The translations under genes and the position numbers were made by a program. From Actinophytocola sp. (GTDB lineage Bacteria; Actinomycetota; Actinomycetes; Mycobacteriales; Pseudonocardiaceae), in assembly GCA_009377385.1 (NCBI GenBank), contig WHUD01000012.1, positions 1 through 57,580 on the forward strand: DNA of 57,580 nucleotides, written 5' to 3'. Shown one piece after another: positions 1 through 8,222 of the stretch (position 1 is its first letter; each line of letters starts with the position of its first letter). The notes under the pieces are model-generated. The model was not told the origin of the DNA, made no database searches, and saw only the letters and a program-made list of their open reading frames with translations.

Positions 1-149
1 TCCCGATTTGGGCCGCGAGTTCGCCGTAGCGTAATCCCAGATGAACAAAACCGCAGGATCGACTTTCCCCTCAATACATCAGCCACAATCTTGATGCCAG
101 CGATGATCACCGCGAGCCGACTCCTACAGGACTTCAGCCATGGTTCTAA
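1..149. other. Sequence of unknown origin replacing the rest of iolA
   Basis: Homology to methylmalonate-semialdehyde dehydrogenase stops abruptly at about position 150, and these bases do not continue the family. On the minus strand one frame between about position 70 and the edge reads VHLGLRYGELAAQIG, which looks like the helix-turn-helix start of a transposase or resolvase. That would make this the end of an inserted element reading leftward. The match is short and no terminal inverted repeat or target duplication can be seen from one side. A genome rearrangement or an assembly join are alternatives. Local base composition is lower in GC than the genes to the right, which fits foreign DNA. 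Confidence 0.3.
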
Positions 150-677
150 TTCCGAGGGTTTGAGCACGAACGTGTTGCCGGTGGCGATCGCGATCGGATG
201 CATCCACAGCGGCACCATGATCGGGAAGTTGAACGGGGTGATCCCCGCGCAGACGCCGAGGGGTTGGCGGAAGTTGTGCACGTCGATGCCGCCCGACACC
301 TGGTCGGAGAAGCTACCCTTGAGGGCCTCGGCGATACCGCAGGCGTACTCGACCACCTCGCGGCCCCGCACGATCTCCCCGCGCGCGTCCTCGATCACCT
401 TGCCGTGCTCGGCCGAGATCAGCTCCGCCAGCTCGTCCTCGTGCTGCACGAGGAGTTCGCGGAAACCGAACATGATCCGCTGCCGCTGCGTCAGCGACGA
501 AATCCGCCACGACTCGAACGCCTTCGACGCCGCCGCGACCGCGGTGTCCACATCCGCCGCCTCGGCCAGCAGGACTTGGGACTGCGTGGCGCCGGTGGCC
601 GGGTTGAACACCGGCCCCGTCCGCCGCGACCCCGCGCTGGTGGCGACGCCGTTGATCCAATGCTCGATGGTGCTCAC
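150..677 (-). pseudogene. Methylmalonate/malonate-semialdehyde dehydrogenase, N-terminal 176 residues only
   Basis: IolA/MmsA oxidises malonate semialdehyde to acetyl-CoA, the last step of inositol breakdown, using NAD and CoA. The GTG start at 677 has an AGAGGA ribosome site 17 bases after the iolD stop. The product starts STIEHWINGV and shows FNPATG, the HGK..DA.GE region and the cofactor-domain run ITPFNFPIMVPLWM. The family match ends at NTFVLKPSE near residue 176; full proteins are about 500 residues. The frame stays open to the window edge but without homology, so the catalytic Cys and Glu are missing. It is last in the iolC-aldolase-iolB-iolD operon. The start region is certain; the break may be an insertion, a rearrangement or an assembly join. 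Confidence 0.75.
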
Positions 678-694
678 GTCTGGTTCCTCTTTCT

Positions 695-2587
695 TCACAG
701 GTAGTGGCGTTGGGTGCGCTTGTGGGCGGCGTAGGTGTCGTAGGCGTTGCGGGTCGAGTCCAGCTCCGAGACCTCGGAGACCGGCACGTCCCACCAACCG
801 GAGCCCGGTGAGTTCGGGCCGTAGAGGTCGACGTCCACATGCACCACGGTGGTCTTGCTGCTGGCCCTGGCCTTGGCGAGCGCGTCCCGGAACTCCGCCA
901 CCCCGTGGGCGGTGAGGACCTGGGCGCCGAGGCTGGCGGCGTTCGCCGCGAGATCGACGGGCAGCACATCGCCGTCCAGCAGGCCGGTGTCGGGGTCGCG
1001 GTAGCGGTAGCGGGTGCCGAACCGCTGCGACCCGAGTTCCTCCGAGAGCGCGCCGATGGAGGCGAACCCGTGGTTTTGCACCACCACGAGGATCACCTTC
1101 AAGCCCTCGGAGACCATCGTGACGATCTCGCTGGAGAGCATCAGGTAGGAGCCGTCACCGACGAGGACGACGACCTCCCGGTCGGGGGCGGCCATCTTGG
1201 TGCCGAGTCCGGCGGCGACCTCGTAGCCCATGCAGGAGTAGGCGTACTCCACGTTGTAGGCCTTGGGGTCGCGGGCGCGCCACAGCATCTGCAGATCCCC
1301 CGGCATGGACCCGGCCGCGTTGATCACCACATCCCGCTCGTCCAGCACGTCGTTGAGCGCGCCGAGGATCTCGGTCTGCGCCGGCAGTGGGGAGTGCCCC
1401 ACGCTGTAGCAGGCGTCCGTGGTCTGCCGCCACTCCTCGGCCAACTCCCGCGCCCGCGCGGTGTGGGCGTCGTCCACCCGCCAGCCCTCCAGGGCCTCGG
1501 TCAACGCGGCCAGCCCCAACTTGGCGTCGGCGAGCAGCATCTCGGCGGAGTGCTTCGCGGCGTCCAACCTGGCGACGTTGAGGTTCGCGAAGGTGACGTC
1601 GGCGTGGGCGAACACGGTGTGGCTCGCCGTCGTGAAATCGCTGTAGCGGGTGCCGATCCCGAGTACCACATCGGCGTCGGCGGCCAGGGCGTTCGCCGCC
1701 GCCGTGCCGGTCGAACCAATCCCACCCACGGATTGGGGGTGGTCCCAGGGCATGGCGCCCTTCCCGGCGTGGGTGTCGGCCACCGGAATCCCCGTCGCCT
1801 CAGCGAACTGGCGTAGCTCGGCCTCGGCCTCGCTGTAGACCACGCCGCCACCGGCCACGATCAGCGGGCGCTCCGCACTCCGCAGCAACTCCGCGACCCG
1901 CTCGACGGCTGGGGCTTCCGGCACCGGGCGGCCGATGCGCCATACCCGGCGCCGGAAGAACTCGATCGGCCACTCATACGCTTCGGCTTGCACGTCTTGG
2001 GGCAGACACACAGTGACCGCACCGGTCTCCATCGGGTCGGTCAGCACCCGCATCGCGGAGAGGACCGCGGGGATCAGCTGTTCGGGGCGGGTGATGCGGT
2101 CGAAGTACTTCGACACCGGCCGGAACGCGTCGTTCACCGTCACGTCTCCGGCGCGGGTGTCCTCCAACTGCTGCAACACCGGATCCGGATACCGGGTAGC
2201 GAACATGTCCGACGGCAGCAACAACACCGGCAGCCGGTTCGTCGTCGCCAACGCCGCACCCGTGAGCATGTTCGTCGACCCTGGCCCCGTCGACGCCGTA
2301 CAGGCGAACACCTGCAGCCGGTTGCGCATCTTCGAAAACGCCGCCGACGCATGCACCATCGCCTGCTCGTTACGCGCCAGGTAATAAGGAAGACCGCCGC
2401 TGTGTTCGTTGCCGGTGTGGGCAGCCTGCAACAACGCCTGACCCAACCCAGCCACGTTGCCGTGCCCGAAAATCCCCCACACGCCAGGGATCAACCGCTG
2501 CTCAACACCGTCCCGCTCCGAGAACTGCGCGGCAAGGAACCGCACCAACGCCTGCGAGGTGGTCAGCCTGACTGTCTCGGCGTTCAT
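695..2587 (-). CDS. iolD: 3D-(3,5/4)-trihydroxycyclohexane-1,2-dione hydrolase (IolD)
   Basis: This thiamine-diphosphate enzyme opens the ring of the inositol-derived trione to give 5-deoxy-glucuronate. The 630 residues match the family length of about 640. It has the usual order of TPP enzymes: a PYR domain with IPGVWGIFGHGNVAGLG near residues 35-50, a central domain with PLIVAGGGVVYSEA, and a PP domain with the metal/diphosphate motif GDGSYLML followed by NHGFASIGALSE. The first ATG (MNAETVRLTTSQALV) overlaps the iolB stop as ATGA, so translation is probably coupled. A 17-base gap with a good ribosome site leads into iolA. Expression should follow the LacI-type operators in front of iolC. 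Confidence 0.95.
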   Translation of the reverse strand: MNAETVRLTTSQALVRFLAAQFSERDGVEQRLIPGVWGIFGHGNVAGLGQALLQAAHTGNEHSGGLPYYLARNEQAMVHASAAFSKMRNRLQVFACTASTGPGSTNMLTGAALATTNRLPVLLLPSDMFATRYPDPVLQQLEDTRAGDVTVNDAFRPVSKYFDRITRPEQLIPAVLSAMRVLTDPMETGAVTVCLPQDVQAEAYEWPIEFFRRRVWRIGRPVPEAPAVERVAELLRSAERPLIVAGGGVVYSEAEAELRQFAEATGIPVADTHAGKGAMPWDHPQSVGGIGSTGTAAANALAADADVVLGIGTRYSDFTTASHTVFAHADVTFANLNVARLDAAKHSAEMLLADAKLGLAALTEALEGWRVDDAHTARARELAEEWRQTTDACYSVGHSPLPAQTEILGALNDVLDERDVVINAAGSMPGDLQMLWRARDPKAYNVEYAYSCMGYEVAAGLGTKMAAPDREVVVLVGDGSYLMLSSEIVTMVSEGLKVILVVVQNHGFASIGALSEELGSQRFGTRYRYRDPDTGLLDGDVLPVDLAANAASLGAQVLTAHGVAEFRDALAKARASSKTTVVHVDVDLYGPNSPGSGWWDVPVSEVSELDSTRNAYDTYAAHKRTQRHYL

Positions 2588-3507
2588 GACCGTTCCTCCA
2601 CAGTGGTGAGTGGCAGGCGGGGGTCGACGTCCTGGGACTGCCAGGTCTGGCGGATCCAGCCGTGGGCGGGGTCGTCGCAGATGCGCCAGGCGCGGTCCTG
2701 GCCGGGGCCTGCCATGACGTTGAGGTAGTAGAGGTCGTAGCCGGGCACGGCCATCGACGGGCCGTGCCAACCGTGGGGGATGAGCACGACATCACCGGAA
2801 CGCACCTCGGCGAGCACGTCGATGGGTCGTTCGTGGCGGCCATACACGCGCTGGTAGCCCATCCCGTGGGGAGCTCCGCCCCCTACGTACCCCCCGGTGA
2901 AGGCCGGATCGCCGGGGGCGACTTCGAAGTAGTAGATCTCTTCGAGTTCACTTTCGTTGGGGCCGGGCTCGTCGTGTTTGTGCGGCGGATAGGACGACCA
3001 GTTCCCCGCCGGGGTGAGGACCTCGCACACCAGCAGTTGGTCGGCTTCGAAGGTGTCCGGGAGGCAGTAGTTGTTGACCTGCCGGGAACACACACCGGCA
3101 CCCCGCAGTTCGGCCGGTGTCGCCTCGGCCGGCTGGTACCGCGCGGTCAGTCGCCGTTGGCAGCGGGCGGACGGGAGGGCGAAGCGACCGCCGTGCTCGC
3201 TGGTGATGACCGCGCGGGCATCGCGGGGCAGGTAGGCGAAGTCGGTGACGCGGGTGAACACCCCCGACCGGCCCTCAAGCCGGAAAGTCTCGCCGTCGCA
3301 TTCCACGGTGCAGCCACCCGACAGCGGCAGCACCAGCATCTCGTCCTGACCGGTCTCGATCACGTGGGAACCGCCCGGCGCGAGCTGGAGGATGCGCAGC
3401 CCGGAGTAGCCCCACCCGGCGGATTCCGGTGTGACGACGGTCGTGAACGCGCCCTGGCCGGTGGACCCGGCGGGCAGGTGCAGCTTCTCCGTCGTGTTGT
3501 TACTCAT
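2584..3507 (-). CDS. iolB: 5-deoxy-glucuronate isomerase (IolB)
   Basis: IolB converts 5-deoxy-glucuronate to 2-deoxy-5-keto-gluconate in the cytoplasm. The 307-residue bicupin shows the metal-site pattern PPHKHDEPGPNESELEE (about residues 180-196) and a later HGWHGPSMAVPGYDLYYLN segment. Length and layout match the KduI/IolB family. The ATG at 3507 overlaps the stop of the upstream aldolase gene (ATGA), and its own stop overlaps the iolD start. It is therefore an internal gene of a tightly coupled operon. Confidence 0.95.
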   Translation of the reverse strand: MSNNTTEKLHLPAGSTGQGAFTTVVTPESAGWGYSGLRILQLAPGGSHVIETGQDEMLVLPLSGGCTVECDGETFRLEGRSGVFTRVTDFAYLPRDARAVITSEHGGRFALPSARCQRRLTARYQPAEATPAELRGAGVCSRQVNNYCLPDTFEADQLLVCEVLTPAGNWSSYPPHKHDEPGPNESELEEIYYFEVAPGDPAFTGGYVGGGAPHGMGYQRVYGRHERPIDVLAEVRSGDVVLIPHGWHGPSMAVPGYDLYYLNVMAGPGQDRAWRICDDPAHGWIRQTWQSQDVDPRLPLTTVEERS

Positions 3508-4466
3508 AGCAGGCTCACCGCCTTGTCGACTGCTCCAGCGACGTCGCCGTCGGCCGGGTAGAGGAGGGAACGTCCGATGACGAGACCCTGCACGGTGGGC
3601 AGGGCGAGGGTGTGCTGCCAGGCGGCGAACGCCTTGTCGGCGTCGGAGACTTCGCCGCCCAGCAGCAACACCGGCAGGGTCGACGATGCCAGCACGCGTG
3701 CCATCGCGGTGACGTCGTCGGCCACGGGCAACTTCAGCCACGTATAGGCACTGGTCCGTCCAAGTCCGGAGGCGATGGTGATCGAGGTGGTGATCGCCTC
3801 CGGCGACAGGTCGTTCTTGATCTTGCCGTTGGTCCAGCAAGAGAGGAACGGCTCCACCATCGCGATCCGGCCGCGCTCGGCGAGCGCGTCGACCGCCTTC
3901 GCGGTGCTCTCGAGGATCGAGGGGGTAGCGGGGTCGTCCAGGGCGATGCGGGTCAGCGTCTTACCGCCATCAAACCCCATGGTGTCGATGGCCTCGGCGT
4001 CGTAGCCGGTGAAACGGTCATCGATCTCGAACACCGACCCGGCCAGCCCGGCGCGGTTCATCGACCCGAACACCGACTTGCCCTCCAAGGCGCCGAGCAG
4101 CAGGAGGTCTTCGAGGATGTCGGCGGTGCCCAGCACACCCGTCACGCCAGGCCGCGACAACGCCACCCGCATGCGGCCCAGCAGCTCCGCACGGTCGGCC
4201 ATCGCGGCCGGCTCACTGCCGACCTTGTTAGCACCGCGGGCGGGATGGTCCGCGGCGATGATCATCGCGCGGCCCGTGTCCCCCAGCACCGACTTCGCCC
4301 GCGTGCGCCGCGCGGCTGCCTCAACGATCGCCTCCGGGTTACGAACCCGGGTCGTCACCAGCTCACGCACCTGCTCCTGCGTCAACGCAACATCAGCGCC
4401 TTCGCTTCGAACCTGCGAGCAGTTCTCAGTGTTCTCGCTTCGAACCTGCGAGCAGTTCTCAGACAC
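3504..4466 (-). CDS. Inositol-cluster class I-type aldolase, Cgl0159-like (beta/alpha)8 protein
   Basis: A 320-residue TIM-barrel protein with AMIIAADHPARGANKVG near the start, GVLGTADILEDLLLLGAL, SVFGSMNRAGLAGSVFEIDDR and a final GLVIGRSLLYP phosphate-binding-type motif. Proteins of this family sit in actinobacterial inositol clusters that lack IolJ. I infer it splits 2-deoxy-5-keto-gluconate-6-phosphate into dihydroxyacetone phosphate and malonate semialdehyde. The GTG start at 4466 has a strong GGGAGGT site and overlaps the iolC stop by 8 bases. The first 22 codons are an 11-residue peptide present twice (ENCSQVRSE), made by a 28-bp DNA repeat; homologues I know start near the following ADVALTQEQV. 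The function assignment is inference from context. Confidence 0.8.
   Translation of the reverse strand: MSENCSQVRSENTENCSQVRSEGADVALTQEQVRELVTTRVRNPEAIVEAAARRTRAKSVLGDTGRAMIIAADHPARGANKVGSEPAAMADRAELLGRMRVALSRPGVTGVLGTADILEDLLLLGALEGKSVFGSMNRAGLAGSVFEIDDRFTGYDAEAIDTMGFDGGKTLTRIALDDPATPSILESTAKAVDALAERGRIAMVEPFLSCWTNGKIKNDLSPEAITTSITIASGLGRTSAYTWLKLPVADDVTAMARVLASSTLPVLLLGGEVSDADKAFAAWQHTLALPTVQGLVIGRSLLYPADGDVAGAVDKAVSLL
4402..4462 (-). repeat. Two exact 28-bp direct repeats inside the aldolase N-terminus
   Basis: Positions 4402-4429 and 4435-4462 are identical (plus strand begins TCGCTTCGAACCTGCGAGCA), with a 33-base period that keeps the reading frame. The core CGAACCTGCGA resembles the CGAAGGTGCGACTCGC units of the intergenic arrays at 11547 and 37094. 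It may be a member of that family that has entered or expanded in coding sequence just after the start codon. Confidence 0.85.
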
Positions 4467-5433
4467 CCGAGCTCACCTCCCGCAGCTTCCTCTCGACCTG
4501 CTCAGCGGTCGGCATGGCGTCCGAACACGACAGCTGCCCCGCGACCAGCGCCCCGGCGGCGTTGGCGAACGACACCGTGCGCTCGGTGTCCCACCCGGAC
4601 AGCAGCCCGTGGCACAGCGCGCCCCCGAACGCATCCCCAGCACCTAGACCGTTCACGACCTCAACCGGCACCGGCGGCACCACCACCGGACCCGACCCGT
4701 CGTCGGCCAGCACACCCTTCGGGCCCTGTTTGACCACGGCAAGCGAAACCCCCGCCTCGTGCAGGACCTTCGCCGCCTCGTGCGGCTCGCTGGTGCCCAC
4801 CGCCGTGTGGCACTCGTCGAGGTTGCCGACCGCGACCGTCACGTGCCGCAACGCCTCCGCGACGACCCCGCGAGCCTGCTCACGCGAGTCCCAGAACATC
4901 GGCCGGTAGTCCAAATCCAGCACCGTGATCCCCGACCGGCCCCGCGCCTCCAACGCGGCAAGGGTGGCCAACCGGGACGGCTCGACCGACAACCCGGTGA
5001 CCGTAGCCCAGAAGACGTCCGCCGACCGGATCGCGTCCATGTCCAACTCATCGGCGCGGACCTGCAAATCCGGGGCGTTCTCGCGGTAGAAGTACAGCGG
5101 GAAGTCGTCCGGCGGAAAGATCTCGCAGAATGTCACTGGCGTCGGCGCCCCCGGCACGGAGGCGACGAACCGGTCGTCCACCCCGAACCCGCGCAACGCC
5201 TGGTGTACGAACCGACCGAACGGATCCTCACCCGTACGGGTAATCACCGCCGCACGCCTGCCATACCGAGCCGCAGCCACCGCCACGTTCGTCGGACTAC
5301 CCCCCAAGTACTTCCCGAACGACGTCACATCCTCCAGACCAACCCCCACCTGGTCCGGATAGACGTCCACACCGACCCGGCCCATCGTCAGGACCGCGAC
5401 CCCAGTGGCCGGTTGGCCACCCTCGGTCTGCAC
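4459..5433 (-). CDS. iolC: 5-dehydro-2-deoxygluconokinase (IolC)
   Basis: IolC phosphorylates 2-deoxy-5-keto-gluconate with ATP. The 324-residue PfkB-family sugar kinase has GKYLGGSPTNVAVAAARYG (substrate-binding GG motif) near residue 40 and the C-terminal signature NGLGAGDAFGGAL with the catalytic Asp. I chose the GTG at 5433 because GGAGGAG lies 8 bases before it; the GTGs at 5439 and 5454 sit too near to, or upstream of, that site. It is the first gene of the iol operon, and its stop overlaps the aldolase start by 8 bases. Upstream are two operator-like repeats, so LacI-type control is likely. Confidence 0.93.
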   Translation of the reverse strand: MQTEGGQPATGVAVLTMGRVGVDVYPDQVGVGLEDVTSFGKYLGGSPTNVAVAAARYGRRAAVITRTGEDPFGRFVHQALRGFGVDDRFVASVPGAPTPVTFCEIFPPDDFPLYFYRENAPDLQVRADELDMDAIRSADVFWATVTGLSVEPSRLATLAALEARGRSGITVLDLDYRPMFWDSREQARGVVAEALRHVTVAVGNLDECHTAVGTSEPHEAAKVLHEAGVSLAVVKQGPKGVLADDGSGPVVVPPVPVEVVNGLGAGDAFGGALCHGLLSGWDTERTVSFANAAGALVAGQLSCSDAMPTAEQVERKLREVSSGV

Positions 5434-5479
5434 TGGCACTACTCCTCCTCGCACTGCGGCGATGATCTCTACGGTTGAC

Positions 5480-5504
5480 TAGTGCGCTCTACTAGCGCGC
5501 TCTA
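5480..5504. promoter_or_regulatory. Tandem LacI-type operator-like sites in the iolC/lacI divergent promoter
   Basis: TAGTGCGCTCTA (5480-5491) and TAGCGCGCTCTA (5493-5504) are near-palindromic 12-mers whose starts are 13 bases apart. The same motif recurs at 7788-7825, after the second LacI gene. The location between iolC and the first LacI gene suggests autoregulation and control of the iol operon. The regulator-site pairing is inferred. Confidence 0.65.
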
Positions 5505-5598
5505 GTGATAGAGACTATGATGGCCCTCACACGGTCGTGTCAAGACCTGAACGACAGAAATTCGAACGCCGTGATCGCGGCGAAGGATCGGAGTGCGG

Positions 5599-6669
5599 AT
5601 GCCGGAACCACAGGGGGACACCGAAGCGCCGGGGAGACCGCCGCGCAGGGGCGAACGGCGTCCCACCATGACCGACGTCGCGGAACGTGCGGGCGTGTCT
5701 CGCGCGCTCGTGTCGCTCGTGTTCCGCGACGCGCCCGGCGCGAGCAGGACGACACGCGAGCGAGTTTTCCAGGTCGCGGACGAGATCGGCTACCGGCCGG
5801 ACAGCGCGGCGCGGATGCTGGCGAGCAGCCGCAGCAAGGTGCTCGGGGTGATGCTGACCGTGCGTAACCCGTTCCACGCCGACATGGTGGAAAGCATCTA
5901 CCCCGTCGCCGAGCAGCGCGGCTACGAGATCCTGCTCTCTGCGGCGTCACCGACCCGCGACGAGCGCAAAGCCGTCGACGCGCTGCTCGGGCACCGCTGC
6001 GAAGGACTCCTGCTGCTCGGTCCCACCCTGCCGACCAGCTACATCGCCGAGCTGGGCGCGAAACTGCCCGTGGTCTCGCTCGGCAGGCGATTTCCTGGCG
6101 TCGACGTCGACGCGGTACACACCGCGGAGGCGAAGGGCGTGCGGCAGGCGATCGCGCACCTCGTTGAGCTTGGGCACCGCTCGATCGCGCACATCGACGG
6201 CGGGCGCGGGCCGGGGTCGGCCGAGCGGCGCAAGGCGTACCGGGAGGCGATGCGCAAGCATGGCCTTGCCGACTACATCAGGGTGCTGCCGGGCGACCAG
6301 ACCGAGGAGTCCGGCTCGGCGACGGCGAAGGTGCTGCTCGCGGAGGGTTCTGCCATGCCGACCGCCGTGCTCGCCGGCAACGACCGATGCGCGCTGGGGC
6401 TGCTCGACGTCGTGTGGCGGGCGGGCCTGCAGGTGCCTGGCGACCTGTCGGTGGTCGGTTACGACGATAGCCACCTGGCCCACCTCTCGCACATCGACCT
6501 GTCCACGGTGCGGCAGGACCCCAACCGTCACGCGGAACTCGCGGTGCAGTGCGTCGTCGACCGGCTGGACGGCGTCCGCGACGGCGCCGAGGAGTTCGTG
6601 CTCGAACCGAAGCTGGTCACCCGTGGCACGACCGGCCCACCCGGTCGATCCGGCAAGATGTCGGCATAA
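5599..6669 (+). CDS. LacI-family transcriptional regulator, probable inositol repressor (copy 1)
   Basis: A 356-residue LacI/PurR-type protein. Residues 20-75 form the DNA-binding headpiece (TMTDVAERAGVSRALVSLVF, then VADEIGYRPDSAARMLASSR as hinge). The periplasmic-binding-protein-like effector domain follows, with GHRCEGLLLLGP, AHLVELGHRSIAHIDGG and GYDDSHLAHLSHIDLSTV. The ATG at 5599 has GGAG at good spacing. It is transcribed away from iolC, with operator-like repeats between them. The next gene is a close paralogue 34 bases on. The ligand is presumably an inositol breakdown intermediate, but nothing in the sequence proves it. Confidence 0.9.
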   Translation: MPEPQGDTEAPGRPPRRGERRPTMTDVAERAGVSRALVSLVFRDAPGASRTTRERVFQVADEIGYRPDSAARMLASSRSKVLGVMLTVRNPFHADMVESIYPVAEQRGYEILLSAASPTRDERKAVDALLGHRCEGLLLLGPTLPTSYIAELGAKLPVVSLGRRFPGVDVDAVHTAEAKGVRQAIAHLVELGHRSIAHIDGGRGPGSAERRKAYREAMRKHGLADYIRVLPGDQTEESGSATAKVLLAEGSAMPTAVLAGNDRCALGLLDVVWRAGLQVPGDLSVVGYDDSHLAHLSHIDLSTVRQDPNRHAELAVQCVVDRLDGVRDGAEEFVLEPKLVTRGTTGPPGRSGKMSA

Positions 6670-6681
6670 TGCGATTCGCAT
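6669..6681. promoter_or_regulatory. 13-bp palindrome between the two LacI genes
   Basis: ATGCGATTCGCAT is a perfect 6-bp inverted repeat around one base, in the 34-base gap between the paralogous regulators. It could be an extra operator or a weak hairpin affecting the second gene. It does not share the TAGNGCGCNCTA motif. Confidence 0.3.
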
Positions 6682-6703
6682 CTGGCGGCGACGGAGTCGA
6701 AAC

Positions 6704-7744
6704 ATGACGGAGCAGCACGTGCCCGGCGAACGCTCGACCGGAACGCGCCACGGCAAGCGACCCACCATGTCCGACGTCGCCGAGAAGGCGGGCGTGTCGC
6801 GCGCCCTGGTGTCACTGATCTTCCGCAACGCGCCAGGCGCCAGCGAGCAGACGAGGCAGCGGGTGTTCGACGTCGCCAAGGAGATCGGCTACCGCCCTGA
6901 CACCGCCGCGCGCACGCTGGCCAGCAGCCGCACCAAGACGCTCGGCGTCATGCTAACGATCCGCAACCCGTTCCACGCCGACCTGGTGGAATCCTGCTAC
7001 GCCGAAGCCGACCGGCTCGGCTACGACATCGTGCTGTCCACAACCGTGCCCACTCGCGGCGAGGAACGGGCCGTCGACGCGCTGCTCGGACACCGCTGCG
7101 AGGCGCTGATCCTGCTCGGGCCGAAGATGTCCGAGGCGTATCTGACCCAACTGAGCAGGGAACATCCGGTCGTCGCGATCAGCAGGAAGGTGCCGGACGC
7201 GACCCTCGATTCGGTGCACACCGCTGAGGCGAAGGGCGTCAGGGAGGCTGTGGACTACCTCGTCGGGGAGGGCCACCGCGACATCATCCACATCGACGGC
7301 GGCACAGGTCCCGGCTCGGCCGAACGGCGTAAGGCGTACCGGGCGGCGATGCGCAAGCACGGCCTCACCGAGCGGATCCGGGTGATTCCGGGGAACCACA
7401 CCGAGGACTCGGGCCTGCACGCGGCGCAGGTGCTGCTCGACGAGGATGCGCTGCCGACGGCGGTGCTCGCCGCCAACGACCGGTGCGCCCTCGGGCTGCT
7501 TGGCGCGCTGCACAAGGCTGGCGTCAAGGTGCCGCAGGAGGTGTCGGTGGTCGGTTACGACGACAGCCGCGTTGCGATGCTCTCGCACATCGGCCTGACC
7601 ACGGTGCACCAGAACGCCGAGGAACTGGGACGACTCGCCGTCCGGACGGCGGTGGAGCGTATCGAGTCACCCGACGCGCCCGCCCGCGAGCTGGTCCTCG
7701 ATCCGGAGCTGCGGGTACGGGACACCACCGGCCCGCCTCGGTGA
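6704..7744 (+). CDS. LacI-family transcriptional regulator (copy 2)
   Basis: A 346-residue paralogue of the preceding regulator. The headpiece TMSDVAEKAGVSRALVSLIF, the hinge IGYRPDTAARTLASSRTK and long effector-domain stretches (GHRCEALILLG, HTAEAKGVREAV, IIHIDGG, GSAERRKAYRAAMRKHGL) are nearly the same in both. The ATG at 6704 follows GGAG closely enough to serve as start. The recognition helix (SRALVSL) is the same, so both copies probably bind the same operators, while effector-pocket differences could give two inducers. Three operator-like 12-mers lie just after the gene. Confidence 0.9.
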   Translation: MTEQHVPGERSTGTRHGKRPTMSDVAEKAGVSRALVSLIFRNAPGASEQTRQRVFDVAKEIGYRPDTAARTLASSRTKTLGVMLTIRNPFHADLVESCYAEADRLGYDIVLSTTVPTRGEERAVDALLGHRCEALILLGPKMSEAYLTQLSREHPVVAISRKVPDATLDSVHTAEAKGVREAVDYLVGEGHRDIIHIDGGTGPGSAERRKAYRAAMRKHGLTERIRVIPGNHTEDSGLHAAQVLLDEDALPTAVLAANDRCALGLLGALHKAGVKVPQEVSVVGYDDSRVAMLSHIGLTTVHQNAEELGRLAVRTAVERIESPDAPARELVLDPELRVRDTTGPPR

Positions 7745-7787
7745 ACGAGCACGCTGACCGCGTGGCATCATCTTCCCAGAAAAAATC

Positions 7788-7825
7788 TGGAGCGCTCTAC
7801 TAGCGCGCACTACTAGAGCGCGCTA
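7788..7825. promoter_or_regulatory. Triple operator-like array after the LacI pair
   Basis: Three 12-mers start exactly 13 bases apart: TGGAGCGCTCTA (7788), TAGCGCGCACTA (7801) and TAGAGCGCGCTA (7814). They share the TAGNGCGCNCTA motif of the iolC promoter. They lie about 45 bases before the small gene at 7870, so that gene is likely in the same regulon. Confidence 0.65.
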
Positions 7826-7869
7826 GTATGTGGCGCAGGTCACACCACTAGCCCACCGGGAGGCCCGCA

Positions 7870-8136
7870 ATGCGAAGCGAGGGCATCCAGCTGAACAACC
7901 GGGAACGCGCGACGCTACTTGCCGTGGCGCACGGCGACGCCGAGATGAGCTGCAGCAGCGAGCCAGACCTGTTCATCGACGGGCTCGCCTGCTGCGACCA
8001 GTTCACCGCACACCGGCTGGCCCGGCTCGGCATGATCGCGCCCGCACGCCCCGGCCGTCTGCGCGAGCGGGTCCCGGCGCGGCTCACCAGCGCCGCGCGC
8101 GTCGTCCTCGGGCTCCCGTCTCCCGCGGCGGCGTGA
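7870..8136 (+). CDS. Conserved small protein of unknown function (88 aa)
   Basis: An 88-residue protein starting MRSEGIQLNNRERATLLAVA, with a central stretch EMSCSSEPDLFIDGLACCDQ rich in Cys and Asp and a basic C-terminal half. GGGAGG lies 6 bases before the ATG, and codon use is like that of its neighbours, so it is a real gene. I do not recognise a domain. The paired Cys residues (one in MSCS, two in ACCD) could bind metal. The three LacI-type operator-like sites just upstream suggest control with inositol catabolism. It may help sense or use a related compound, but that is inference. Confidence 0.7.
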   Translation: MRSEGIQLNNRERATLLAVAHGDAEMSCSSEPDLFIDGLACCDQFTAHRLARLGMIAPARPGRLRERVPARLTSAARVVLGLPSPAAA

Positions 8137-8222
8137 GGCGGCCCACGCCGTTGCGGCGCTGGACCATGGTGCACAGTGGCGATCCGGATCGCCCGAACGC
8201 ATCAAGATCGTAGGCCAGGCGC

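Noticed and set aside
839-1816. 325-codon open frame on the plus strand opposite iolD
   Set aside because: It is a shadow of iolD with biased Gly/Val/His composition and no ribosome site.
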